Assembly (NCBI GenBank): GCA_040386235.1
Contig: JAZKGA010000001.1
Location: 806,001 to 870,000, forward strand
DNA from: JAZKGA01 sp040386235
Lineage (GTDB): Bacteria > Pseudomonadota > Alphaproteobacteria > Micavibrionales > Micavibrionaceae
Length of the DNA stretch: 64,000 bases
Direction of reading: 5' to 3'
Below the pieces are notes generated by a model. The model was not told where the DNA came from. It searched no databases and saw nothing but the letters and a program-made list of their open reading frames with translations. Both the position numbers and the translations under genes were made by a program. This document shows positions 35,375 through 43,977 of the stretch, one piece after another; position 1 is the first letter of the stretch, and every line of letters starts with the position of its first letter.

Positions 35375-36097
35375 TTAAACGACGCGGCCCAAGCGCTCAA
35401 TCGCGCCGCGCTGCCGCTCGTGTTCGTTGGTGATAAGACGTTGAATGGACTGGTAATCGCGGCTGATCTCAATCATCCGGGTCATCTCCAGCACCGGTTG
35501 GACATTCGATCCTTCCAATGTGCCCTGAACAGCCTTGGTATTGGTCGCTGTTGTGCCGCTTTCATTGGTTTTGTACAGGCCGTTGCCTTCGGGGGCCAAT
35601 GACTGCGGATCGGTGAATTCCTGGATCATGATCCTGCCCAGTACACCGGAAGAGGAAGAGATGGAGCCGTCATCCGTGATAGCAATATCTTTCGCGTCTT
35701 GCGGAATGGTAATTGATCCGCCGCCGGAGCTGGCCACTTTGTGGCCGCTGGCGGTTGTCAGCTCACCGGATGCGTTGGTGGTAAAGTTACCGGCGCGCGT
35801 GTATCGCAGTCCGTCAGGCGTTTGCACACCGAAAAATCCAGGGCCGCTAAGGGCGACATCAAACGTACCGCCTGTCAGCTGCATCGTGCCGGGTTTGGTC
35901 GTATCGTACTGACCGTAATCCATTACAAAAGACAGGGCTTCTTTTTCGCCGCGCTGCTTGTCCAGGTATTCTTCGAATAACGGGTTTTGCGCCCGGTAAC
36001 CGGTCGTCGTCGCGTTGACGATGTTGTTAGAGATAATGTCGAGCGATGTGCGGAGCGATTTTTCGCGCGACATCCCGATATACAGTGTGTTTTCCAT
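35375..36097 (-). CDS. flgF: Flagellar proximal rod protein FlgF
   Basis: A 240-residue rod protein starting MENTLYIGMSREKSL, with the rod N-motif ISNNIVNATTTGYRAQ and a C-terminal helix (RMIEISRDYQSIQRLI). I chose ATG 36097 because the upstream extension is not FlgF-like and the family starts here. First gene of flgF-flgG-flgA-flgH. A sigma-54 promoter lies about 85 bases upstream. Confidence 0.94.
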   Translation of the reverse strand: MENTLYIGMSREKSLRTSLDIISNNIVNATTTGYRAQNPLFEEYLDKQRGEKEALSFVMDYGQYDTTKPGTMQLTGGTFDVALSGPGFFGVQTPDGLRYTRAGNFTTNASGELTTASGHKVASSGGGSITIPQDAKDIAITDDGSISSSSGVLGRIMIQEFTDPQSLAPEGNGLYKTNESGTTATNTKAVQGTLEGSNVQPVLEMTRMIEISRDYQSIQRLITNEHERQRGAIERLGRVV

Positions 36098-36181
36098 TCC
36101 TTTGACCCATCCTTTACATACAGTGACGTATCGGTTTATTGCCTGTGCCACTTATGCGGCTATTTTGGCTAAGGACAGAAA

Positions 36182-36199
36182 TGCACACGCCGTGCCAAA
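36182..36199 (-). promoter_or_regulatory. Sigma-54 promoter of flgF operon
   Basis: On the minus strand, TTTGGCACGGCGTGTGCA: TGGCAC, five bases, GTGC, one mismatch from TGGCAC-N5-TTGC. The predicted start is near 36171, giving a leader of about 74 bases before flgF. Confidence 0.8.
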
Positions 36200-36256
36200 G
36201 CGTAAACCGCATATATAACAGTAGCTTGAGTGTTTCTTGAGGGCGCGCACATCGCG

Positions 36257-36306
36257 CCTTGCGGCAAAAATGGTCTGGCCAGAAACGTCCCCTTGCGGCA
36301 AAAATG
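36257..36306. repeat. Direct repeat with CGGCAAAA core, candidate FlbD enhancer
   Basis: CCTTGCGGCAAAAATG occurs twice, at 36257-36272 and 36291-36306, spaced 34 bases. It lies in the 304-base gap between divergent flgF and fliL, 60-110 bases upstream of the flgF -24 box, the distance expected for an enhancer-binding protein. Binding by FlbD is inference. Confidence 0.55.
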
Positions 36307-36343
36307 TCCCTGTATAGTCGCGGCTTAGCCTATGGACAAATCC

Positions 36344-36361
36344 CTTGGGCTTATTCATGCT
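36344..36361 (+). promoter_or_regulatory. Weak sigma-54-like element before fliL
   Basis: TTGGGCTTATTCATGC keeps the invariant GG and GC at the correct 10-base separation, but the -24 box departs from TGGCAC. It lies about 40 bases before the fliL ATG. The fliL ribosome site AAGGAG (12 bases upstream of ATG) is clear. Confidence 0.35.
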
Positions 36362-36401
36362 GGAACCTTAAGTTATATATAATGAAAAGGAGTGGCTCGC
36401 C

Positions 36402-36977
36402 ATGTCTGAACCAGCACCCGAAACGGCCGTCGAAGAAACATTGGATGAGCCAAAAGCCGATAGCGGCAAGAAACGCAAGATGTTGATTATCATCGGCGGT
36501 GCGGTTGCCCTTCTGATCGCTGTTGGCGCTGGACTATATTTTACCGGCATGCTGGATGGCGTCCTGGGTAAAAAAGAACATGTGGCAGCGGAGGGGGGTG
36601 AAGCCGGCGAACATGGCGCAGAAGACGCCCATGAGTCAGAAGACGTGCCGCTGGACAGCCACGGCGTGCCAATGTCGGCTTTCGTACCCATTCCCGATAT
36701 GATCGTCAGTCTGAACACCGCCGATGGGTCGGCGCGTTATTTGCGCCTGAAAGTCCAATTGCAACTGGTCAACCCGATGGATGTGCCAAAAGTTGAAGCG
36801 ATCATGCCCGTCGTGATTGATCAGTTTCAGACATATTTGCGGGAAATGCGGGTGGAAGATCTGCGCGGATCAAAAGGCCTGCACCGCCTGCAGATGGAAT
36901 TGCTGACGCGGGTTAATACCGCTGCGGCCCCGGTCAAGGTGAAAGATGTGTTGTTTCAAGAGATTCTGATACAATAA
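36402..36977 (+). CDS. fliL: Flagellar basal-body protein FliL
   Basis: A 191-residue protein. It has an acidic cytoplasmic N-tail (1-25), one transmembrane helix (about 27-46), a charged periplasmic linker rich in Glu/His (about 56-85), and the FliL domain (FVPIPDMIVSLNTADGSARYLRLKVQLQL, ending VKDVLFQEILIQ). FliL surrounds the stator and supports torque. It leads the fliL-fliM-DUF6468-motE-motB1-motB2-TPR run. Confidence 0.94.
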   Translation: MSEPAPETAVEETLDEPKADSGKKRKMLIIIGGAVALLIAVGAGLYFTGMLDGVLGKKEHVAAEGGEAGEHGAEDAHESEDVPLDSHGVPMSAFVPIPDMIVSLNTADGSARYLRLKVQLQLVNPMDVPKVEAIMPVVIDQFQTYLREMRVEDLRGSKGLHRLQMELLTRVNTAAAPVKVKDVLFQEILIQ

Positions 36978-37059
36978 TACGAATGAGATCAGCCGGGTAA
37001 ACTTTGGCCCGGTTCTTGCTGCGTAATCCTAAAGCGATATGATATACTGGTAAACAATT

Positions 37060-38172
37060 ATGGCCGATACGGAAACCAAGATTGAGGATATGACCGATGA
37101 GGAGCGCGCGATGCTCTCTCAATGGGAATCAATGGCGGATAAGACAGAAGGCAAAGACGCTACCGGCGCCGATATTGATGCCCTGATGGGTGGCGCGTCC
37201 GAAGACGGTAATGAGCGAATCTTGAATCAAGATGAGATTGACAGCCTGCTGGGCTTTGATGACGCCGCGGGCGGTGCCGTAACGTCGGGCGTTATGGCCC
37301 TGATCAATTCGGCTTTGGTAAATTACGAGCGTCTGCCGATGCTGGATGTGGTCTTCGACCGTTTTGTGCGGTTGATGTCCACGTCATTACGTAATTTGAC
37401 ATCTGATAACGTCGATATCTCGCTCGATCATATTTCCACTGTCCGCTTTGGCGACTATATGAATTCGATCCCGCTGCCGGCCATGCTGTCGGTTTACCGC
37501 GCTGAGGAGTGGGATAACTATGGCCTGGTTGTTGTTGACAGCGCGTTGATCTATTCCGTCGTCGATGTCCTGCTGGGCGGCCGCAAAGGCAACGCGAATG
37601 TGCGGGTAGAGGGACGGCCTTACACCACCATTGAAACCAAGCTGGTTGAGCGCATGCTGTCAGTGGTCATGAGCGATTTGTCCGGCGCCTTTGATCCTCT
37701 GTCGCCTGTCAGCTTTAATTTAGAGCGCATGGAAACAAATCCGCGCTTTGCAGCCATTACCCAAAGCGGCAATGCCTGTGTCCTGGTACAGATGCGTATT
37801 GATATGGGCGATCGTGGAGGACGGCTTGAGATTTTGATTCCTTATGCCACCCTGGAACCTGTCCGTGACCTGCTGTTGCAGATGTTTATGGGTGAAAAAT
37901 TCGGTCGGGACTCGATCTGGGAAAATCACCTGACCAACGAATTATACAAAACAGATGTTCAATTGCAGGCTGTGCTGGGCGAAAAACTGCTGTCATTGGA
38001 TGAGGTCTTGAACTGGCGCATCGGTTCGACGGTCATGTTCCAGACCAAGCCGGAAGATTTGGTCGAATTGCGCTGTGGCGATTTCCCGATTTTCAAAGGC
38101 CCGATGGGGCAGCGCGAAGGACACACAGCCGTCCGCATCGACAAATATATTCCACCGAATAAGGACAAATAG
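37060..38172 (+). CDS. fliM: Flagellar switch protein FliM
   Basis: A 370-residue protein with the N-terminal CheY-P binding motif LNQDEIDSLLGF (about residues 55-66) displaced by a roughly 50-residue acidic extension. That extension itself carries a shorter similar motif (ADIDALMGG). The middle domain (FDRFVRLMSTSLRNLT) binds FliG, and the C-terminal SpoA domain (VQLQAVLGEKLLSLDEVLNW) pairs with FliN. The duplicated motif may give two response-regulator contacts; this is inference. Confidence 0.95.
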   Translation: MADTETKIEDMTDEERAMLSQWESMADKTEGKDATGADIDALMGGASEDGNERILNQDEIDSLLGFDDAAGGAVTSGVMALINSALVNYERLPMLDVVFDRFVRLMSTSLRNLTSDNVDISLDHISTVRFGDYMNSIPLPAMLSVYRAEEWDNYGLVVVDSALIYSVVDVLLGGRKGNANVRVEGRPYTTIETKLVERMLSVVMSDLSGAFDPLSPVSFNLERMETNPRFAAITQSGNACVLVQMRIDMGDRGGRLEILIPYATLEPVRDLLLQMFMGEKFGRDSIWENHLTNELYKTDVQLQAVLGEKLLSLDEVLNWRIGSTVMFQTKPEDLVELRCGDFPIFKGPMGQREGHTAVRIDKYIPPNKDK

Positions 38173-38174
38173 CC

Positions 38175-38759
38175 ATGGTTATCCTGGGGTTGCTTTTCGA
38201 TATCGTGATGACGGGGTTGCTGGCGGCAACAATATTCTTTGCCGTCCGCCTGTCGCGCGACCTGGATACGTTTCGCACGACTCGCAACGACATGGCCCAG
38301 GCGATGCAGGATATCGCGACCCACGTGACCAAGGCTCAGTCCGCGGTTGAGGAATTGCGGCTGCATGCGGGGCAAAGCGCAATTAACCTGCAGGCATTAA
38401 TTACCCAGGCCGACCAGGTGTCGCGTGAACTGGAATTGGTAACCCAGGCCGGCGATGCGCTGGCCACCCGGTTGGAAGGCGCGGCCAGTCTGCGGGCAAA
38501 AGATGCCACACCGTCTTCGCAATCATTTACCGATGTCATGGATACGGTCGTGCCGGATCGCCCGTATCAATCCCGTGGCGACAGTTTGAATGGCCCGGCT
38601 TTTACAATTTATGACCGCGAATATAACAATGCGGACGGTGACGCCGACCCATCCGCCACGGACGGGTATGAGACGGAAAACGATGATGACAATGGGTTTT
38701 TCAGCCAGGCTGAACGTGACCTGGCCACCGTTTTAAATAAACGCCGGTCCCGTCGGTAA
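38175..38759 (+). CDS. DUF6468-type membrane-anchored protein of the flagellar operon
   Basis: A 194-residue protein. It has an N-terminal transmembrane helix (about 4-24), a coiled-coil stretch (about 30-105, with RNDMAQAMQDIATHV), and an acidic, low-complexity C-terminal half ending in KRRSRR. It matches what I remember of the DUF6468 family found next to fliM/motE in alphaproteobacteria. No biochemical role known. It starts 2 bases after the fliM stop. The form suggests a scaffold at the motor. Confidence 0.7.
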   Translation: MVILGLLFDIVMTGLLAATIFFAVRLSRDLDTFRTTRNDMAQAMQDIATHVTKAQSAVEELRLHAGQSAINLQALITQADQVSRELELVTQAGDALATRLEGAASLRAKDATPSSQSFTDVMDTVVPDRPYQSRGDSLNGPAFTIYDREYNNADGDADPSATDGYETENDDDNGFFSQAERDLATVLNKRRSRR

Positions 38760-38764
38760 CACTG

Positions 38765-39571
38765 ATGAAACCGGTATCATCCCCACAAAAACCCTCGACG
38801 CTGCGCCTGTTGCCGTTGCTGATCCTGGTTGCGTCTATTGCGCTGACTGTCCGGATTGGCGAGGTGGTTTTTCAGGTGCGCGCGATGCCTGGTATGGCGT
38901 TTGCGGCGGATCCCGCAGCCCCGACAGACGCAAAAGCGGCCCCGGTCAAGGATGAAAAAACAACAGACGCGCTGCCCGTTAAGACTGATGCCGCCCCCGC
39001 TAAGGCCGGCGATCCGCCGCCTGTCCCTGCTGCACCACAAGTGGATGTGCCGCCGGTGGCCGGCCCTGCCAAACCAAAAGAGGGGCAATGGCATGACGCT
39101 GCCGAGGCTGACATTGATTATAGTGCCGTGCCGGAAGAAGTGTTTAAGGATTTGACCAAGCGGCGCACGGCACTGGACAAACGCGACGCCGACATGCGCA
39201 AGCGCGAAGCGTTGTTAAAAGCCGCCGAAGCTGAGTTAAAGCGTAAATACGACGAATTAAGCAAGCTGCGCACCGACATTGAAAACCTGCTGACGAAACA
39301 GTCGAAAGAAGAAGAAGACCGCCTGGCCAGCCTGGTCAAGATTTACGAAGGCATGAAGCCTAAGGATGCGGCCCGCATCTTTAACACGCTGGATATGGAT
39401 GTTCTGATCGAAGTCATGGGGCGGATGTCGGAACGGAAAACCTCGCCTATCCTGGCCGCGATGGAAGAAGAAAAAGCCCAGAACGTCACGATTATGCTGG
39501 CGGAGCAGAAGAAATTACCCACTTTGCCTGAGGATCAGCCGACCTTAGCCCCGTCGAACGTGGCGCAGTGA
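38765..39571 (+). CDS. motE: MotE family periplasmic stator-associated protein
   Basis: A 268-residue protein. A signal-anchor helix (about 13-32) is followed by a Pro/Ala-rich linker (about 45-110), a coiled coil (about 125-185: RRTALDKRDADMRKREALLK), and an MgtE_N-like domain (IYEGMKPKDAARIFNTLDMDVLIEVMGRM). MotE-type proteins act as chaperone or ring partner of MotC/MotB-type stator proteins. The following two motB genes fit this. It lies 5 bases after the DUF6468 gene. Confidence 0.82.
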   Translation: MKPVSSPQKPSTLRLLPLLILVASIALTVRIGEVVFQVRAMPGMAFAADPAAPTDAKAAPVKDEKTTDALPVKTDAAPAKAGDPPPVPAAPQVDVPPVAGPAKPKEGQWHDAAEADIDYSAVPEEVFKDLTKRRTALDKRDADMRKREALLKAAEAELKRKYDELSKLRTDIENLLTKQSKEEEDRLASLVKIYEGMKPKDAARIFNTLDMDVLIEVMGRMSERKTSPILAAMEEEKAQNVTIMLAEQKKLPTLPEDQPTLAPSNVAQ

Positions 39572-39575
39572 TCGC

Positions 39576-40247
39576 GTGACCTCACGCCGCATTCCACCGC
39601 CGCGCGCCCCGTCATCATTATGGCTGATTTCCCTGGCCGATATCATGTCGCTGTTGATGGCGTTTTTTGTCATGCTGTATGCGGCCACGGCCCTTATTCC
39701 ACCGTCTGAGGAGGAAGGGCAAAAAGTCACAGGCCTATCGCGCCACGATATGGTCCTGCAAAGTATCAACAGCGCGTTTGCGCCGCGCCTGTCACTATGG
39801 ACCGGGCCGGATCGTGTGCTGATGACCAGCCCGCAGGGGCAGGTGAAAAATGGCGAAAGCCTGAACAGCAGCATTATGAAGGTCTTTCGCGCCAATTTGC
39901 CCCATTATAAACCGGGTCAGCCGCCATTGACGATGCAGGGCACATATTATTATGAATTCGACCAGACGACGTTTCAACACATGGCCGAAGATGGCACATT
40001 GGCCGATATCAGCAGCCTGATCCACGCTGCCCCCGACAACTGGCGCGTGGATGCCGTGGTTTATAGCGCTCAGGACCGTGAGGGTGCTGCCATGGCCCGC
40101 GCCCGTAACATCGTTTCGTTGCTGGAAGACGCTGGCCTGAAGTCCGGTCAGATGAGCATCGGCGTCATGAACGGCCAGGCAGGACAGGTGGGGCTGTATA
40201 TCGTCCCCCGTACCTCGTTATACCCCCAAGGGGTAAACCCGGAATGA
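39576..40247 (+). CDS. MotB-like stator B subunit, first copy
   Basis: A 223-residue protein with the MotB plug-and-channel helix (WLISLADIMSLLMAFFVMLYA, about 16-36), including the essential ion-binding aspartate Asp22. The C-terminal part is shorter and only faintly OmpA-like (DAVVYSAQDREGAAMARARNIV); residues that bind peptidoglycan in true OmpA domains are missing or changed. It starts at GTG 39576 and overlaps the second motB gene by four bases (ATGA). It may form mixed B dimers with the next gene. Confidence 0.8.
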   Translation: MTSRRIPPPRAPSSLWLISLADIMSLLMAFFVMLYAATALIPPSEEEGQKVTGLSRHDMVLQSINSAFAPRLSLWTGPDRVLMTSPQGQVKNGESLNSSIMKVFRANLPHYKPGQPPLTMQGTYYYEFDQTTFQHMAEDGTLADISSLIHAAPDNWRVDAVVYSAQDREGAAMARARNIVSLLEDAGLKSGQMSIGVMNGQAGQVGLYIVPRTSLYPQGVNPE

Positions 40248-40978
40248 GGCGCGGCTGGCAACGCTTACTGGCTGGATCACAACAGATGCGTTTTGTCTGG
40301 TTGATTTCCTTTGCCGATTTGATGGCCTTAATGATGAGCTTCTTTTTGATGCTGTACGCCGTTGCCAATACCAACAAGCCGCCGCAGACACAGACGCAAC
40401 ATTCGGGCGCGGTGGGCCGCGGCGTAACGGAACATGCAGGCGACAAGGATGCACAGACCCCGCCCCGGCGTGATGCCGCCATGGCCCGGTCGCTGCCATA
40501 TGTTCAAGGCCTGTTGCAGGCCGCGATATACAATGCCGGAATCGGCGACTTGGTTAATCTGGTGCCGGGCAAAGACGGGCAACGTCTGATTATCCAGGTT
40601 AAGGGCGATATGCTGTTCCAGTCCAGCCAAGCGTCTTTACAGGCGAATGGGCGCGACGTCCTGTTGCAACTTGCGCCCGTATTGGCGCGTCTGAACAACG
40701 CGATTGAGGTTTTGGGGCACACGGACGACACACAGGTGCGCGCAGGCCAGTACAAAGACAACTGGGATCTGTCGCTGGCCCGCGCCGCCGCCGTGGCGCA
40801 GGTGCTGCAACAGGGCGGCGTTACCCGCACAATCGTCATGCGCGGTTTTGCTGATGGTACAATGGCGGATATGCCCGCAGGTGCGGCCGCCACAAATGCC
40901 CGCCGTGTCGATATTATCATCAACGCCCGTGACCTGACCACGACCAGAGCCGCGACGGGATTGCGGATTATTCCTTAA
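40244..40978 (+). CDS. motB: MotB-family stator B subunit with OmpA domain, second copy
   Basis: A 244-residue protein. The channel helix (WLISFADLMALMMSFFLMLYA, about 19-39) has the essential Asp26. A linker rich in Gln and Pro follows, and a full OmpA-like peptidoglycan-binding domain (VLGHTDDTQ, NWDLSLARAAAVAQVL, NARRVDIII) covers about 110-225. The channel helix is PomB-like. The A subunit is encoded apart, at 19777-20628. It overlaps the first copy by ATGA, and the TPR gene follows. Confidence 0.88.
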   Translation: MRRGWQRLLAGSQQMRFVWLISFADLMALMMSFFLMLYAVANTNKPPQTQTQHSGAVGRGVTEHAGDKDAQTPPRRDAAMARSLPYVQGLLQAAIYNAGIGDLVNLVPGKDGQRLIIQVKGDMLFQSSQASLQANGRDVLLQLAPVLARLNNAIEVLGHTDDTQVRAGQYKDNWDLSLARAAAVAQVLQQGGVTRTIVMRGFADGTMADMPAGAAATNARRVDIIINARDLTTTRAATGLRIIP

Positions 40979-41031
40979 AACCCATTGCGTTAGGTTGCGC
41001 CGATTTTGCGGCTGTGGCACGCTGTCCCTTA

Positions 41032-43977
41032 ATGTTTGTTCGCCTTTTCCCATTTGCCCTGTCTGTCGCGCTGTTGCTATCTTCAACAGCTGGGTTTGCC
41101 GCGGATGCGCCGACGCTGCGGGGCAGTGACCAGGACGGGTATTCCAGGATGGTCCTGGATTTTGGCGCCGGACAAACGCCACCGGCGATCAAGGTTGAAC
41201 CTGCGGGGGCAACTGGCCTGACACTCAGCTTCGCTGCAAACACTGCGCCTGCCGTGCCGGATTTGGACCTGAAGGCGATTGACAGTGTGAAGGCTGCGGC
41301 GGACCAGGGCACTGTGCGCCTGACGCTGACACGTCCCGCTGATGCCAAGTATCGCACCCTGACAATCGCCAATCGCCAAATTATTGATGTCTATCATGCG
41401 GCTGCTCCTGCCAAAGAAACGGTGTCGCAACCCGCCGTATCGCCTGCCGCTGCGCCGCCGCCAGTGGCAACACCGCCAGCCGCGCCACAAACCCAAGATA
41501 TCGGATTAAACATTACATTGTCCGAAGCGGCGGGTGTCAGCGTGTTTCAACGCGCGGATGCCCTTTATGTCGTTCTGGATATCGCCGATGTCGCCATTCC
41601 GCCGCAAATAACCGCGGGCGGCCAGCAGGTTTTCGGTCCGGCCACGCGGATAGAAGCGCCAGAGGCAACAATTTTCCGTCTGCCGATTTTACAAATGCCA
41701 AAAGTGGCAGCTTTGAACATGATTGGCGACGGTGCCGGCCTAATCTGGCGTGTGAATTGGCAGGCAGGCAGCCCGCCAGCCACGCATCTGCCGACAGGCG
41801 TTGAAACGGTCAGCAAGCCTGCAGGAATGTTAGTGTGGCCCGCGACGTTGACGCGCAAGGTCGTGACGTTTGAAGATCCCGTTATGGGTGACCGCCTGTT
41901 TGCCGTTACGGTCAGTGATGCCAAACAGTTTGGCGGTGCCGACATGCTGCGTACGCCCCAGGTAACGGTTCTGCCATCGGCCATTGGCCTGGGCGGCGCG
42001 TTACAGGCGGATGATGTGTCGGCGGTTATCTTGCCAGATAAAACGGTCCATGTGACCCGCCCGAACGGCCTGTTCTTACGCGGTGAAGAGACGCAACCTG
42101 TTGAAAGTGAAGCGCCAGAAGGTGCCCAGGCAGGCCAACAGCCGGGAAAGCCGGACGCTAAATCCGGCGGGCGTTTCTTTCAATTGGAACGCTGGGCCAT
42201 GGGGGACGCCAGCAAGCTGCGCGCCAACCATATCGCCCTGATTATGCAGGCCGGCGCGGCCGAAGGTCCGGCGCGCGCCCAAGCCCTGCTGAAACTTGCA
42301 CAGCTGCACCTGGCGCATGGCCAGGGAACGGAAGCGCAAGGGTTGCTGCAACTGGCCGAAGACACGTATCCCGCTTTGGCCCAGACACCGAATTATATGG
42401 CGTTGCGCGGTGCTGCTGCTGTCATGGCCGGGCAAAACGACAGGGCTATTCCGTTTCTGTTCGCCCCCCAACTGGATAATCTTTCGGATATTAAAGTATG
42501 GCGCGCGGCGGCCCTGGCCGGTCTTGGTGACTGGGGCCAGGCTTCGCAATTCCTACCGATCATGCCGGATGCATTGAAAGGCTATACCCCGACGATCAAG
42601 GATGATTTAAGCCTGATATTAAGCGAGGTTGCCCTGCGCGATGGCGCCATACAACAGGCGCAAATGTTGATGGAACCCATTGCGGCACATCGGACAGAAT
42701 TAAGCAGTTATGACGGTGCCTATCTGTCTTATCTGGAAGGTGAAGTGGCGCGTCAGGCAGGGGATAAAACGCGGGCGGCGGAATTGTGGGACAAACTGAT
42801 AAAGGGGCGTGAAGACTATTTTCGTGTCCGCGCCGGTTTGGCCCTGGTCGTGTTAAAAGATCAGGACAAGCAGATAAAGCCTGAGGAAGCGATCGATATC
42901 CTGGAATCCCTGCGCTATGCCTGGCGGGGGGATGAACTGGAAATTGATGTGGCCAGCAAACTGGGTGAGATGTATATCGCGAAAAAAGAGTATTTGCGCG
43001 GTTTGGCCATTTTACGCTCAGCAGCCGGTGTGACAGGTTTTCCGCGTGCGTCCGAACGGATTGCAGTGCGGATGAACGAAGTGTACGCCGACTTGTTGTC
43101 CGAAAAAGGGATTGCGGCCTTAACACCGGTTCAGGCCCTGACGCTGTATCGTGAATTCGGTGAATTGATGCCAACCGGGGCCGAAGGCGACGCGATGTTG
43201 CGCACGTTGGCTGACACATTAATGGATGCCGGGATGATTGAACCGGCGCAGGAATTGCTGAACCAGCAGGGAAAGAAAGCCACGACGCCGACTGATATGC
43301 TGCGGATTCAGATGCGCCTTGCTGCCTTGGCGCTGCAGGAAAGCAATCCTGAATCAGCGTTAAGCCATCTGGCCCTGGCAGATAAACAAATCGCGACCAT
43401 GGATGTCACCGCCGCTGCGCCAAAGGCCCGCGATGTGTCGTTTATGCGGGCGCAGGCCTATGTGCAACAGGATAAAACGGAAGAGGCATTGCGGGCCTTA
43501 AGCCTGTTACAGCAGGATCAGGATGTGTTGCGGATGCGGGCCGATATTGCCTGGAAATCCAGCAAGTGGAAGGAAGCGGCCGAGGCACTGGAACAGCTGG
43601 TCGCTCAGGAAATCCTGCCTGACACCCGCCCGATCAATGAGGCGCAGGCGAATTTGATCCTGAACTGGGCCGTTGCGTTAAATCTGTCCGGTAACCGTTT
43701 TGTGTTAAGCACGATGCGCGAACGCTATGGCGACATGATGCTGCAAACGGACAAGTCAAAGCAGTTTGAGGTGGTCACCCGCCCGCGCCAGAACGTGGTA
43801 TTAAGCGACCGCGAAACGATCCAGGGGATGGTCAGCGAAGTGTCGTTGTTCAAGGATTTCCTGGACTCTTACGCCAAATCGACAGCGGAAGAAAAACCGG
43901 CTACGCCAGCCCCAGAGCCTGTGCCACCGACTGCAGCAGCTGCGCCACAGGTTCCGCCGCCGGTGCAGGGTCAGTAG
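41032..43977 (+). CDS. Large periplasmic protein with AMIN-like start and TPR-like repeats
   Basis: A 981-residue exported protein. It has a signal peptide (about 1-22, FALSVALLLSSTAGFA) and an AMIN-like beta region (about 25-120, YSRMVLDFGAG, NRQIIDVYHA) that in other proteins binds peptidoglycan. A Pro/Ala linker follows, with a second beta region, then a long helical part (from about 385) built of TPR-like repeats, ending in a Pro-rich tail. It is last of the fliL-motB operon, so I infer a motor or stator scaffold in the periplasm. ATG 41032 is preferred to a GTG six codons earlier. Its last 77 bases overlap fliP on the other strand. Confidence 0.7.
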   Translation: MFVRLFPFALSVALLLSSTAGFAADAPTLRGSDQDGYSRMVLDFGAGQTPPAIKVEPAGATGLTLSFAANTAPAVPDLDLKAIDSVKAAADQGTVRLTLTRPADAKYRTLTIANRQIIDVYHAAAPAKETVSQPAVSPAAAPPPVATPPAAPQTQDIGLNITLSEAAGVSVFQRADALYVVLDIADVAIPPQITAGGQQVFGPATRIEAPEATIFRLPILQMPKVAALNMIGDGAGLIWRVNWQAGSPPATHLPTGVETVSKPAGMLVWPATLTRKVVTFEDPVMGDRLFAVTVSDAKQFGGADMLRTPQVTVLPSAIGLGGALQADDVSAVILPDKTVHVTRPNGLFLRGEETQPVESEAPEGAQAGQQPGKPDAKSGGRFFQLERWAMGDASKLRANHIALIMQAGAAEGPARAQALLKLAQLHLAHGQGTEAQGLLQLAEDTYPALAQTPNYMALRGAAAVMAGQNDRAIPFLFAPQLDNLSDIKVWRAAALAGLGDWGQASQFLPIMPDALKGYTPTIKDDLSLILSEVALRDGAIQQAQMLMEPIAAHRTELSSYDGAYLSYLEGEVARQAGDKTRAAELWDKLIKGREDYFRVRAGLALVVLKDQDKQIKPEEAIDILESLRYAWRGDELEIDVASKLGEMYIAKKEYLRGLAILRSAAGVTGFPRASERIAVRMNEVYADLLSEKGIAALTPVQALTLYREFGELMPTGAEGDAMLRTLADTLMDAGMIEPAQELLNQQGKKATTPTDMLRIQMRLAALALQESNPESALSHLALADKQIATMDVTAAAPKARDVSFMRAQAYVQQDKTEEALRALSLLQQDQDVLRMRADIAWKSSKWKEAAEALEQLVAQEILPDTRPINEAQANLILNWAVALNLSGNRFVLSTMRERYGDMMLQTDKSKQFEVVTRPRQNVVLSDRETIQGMVSEVSLFKDFLDSYAKSTAEEKPATPAPEPVPPTAAAAPQVPPPVQGQ

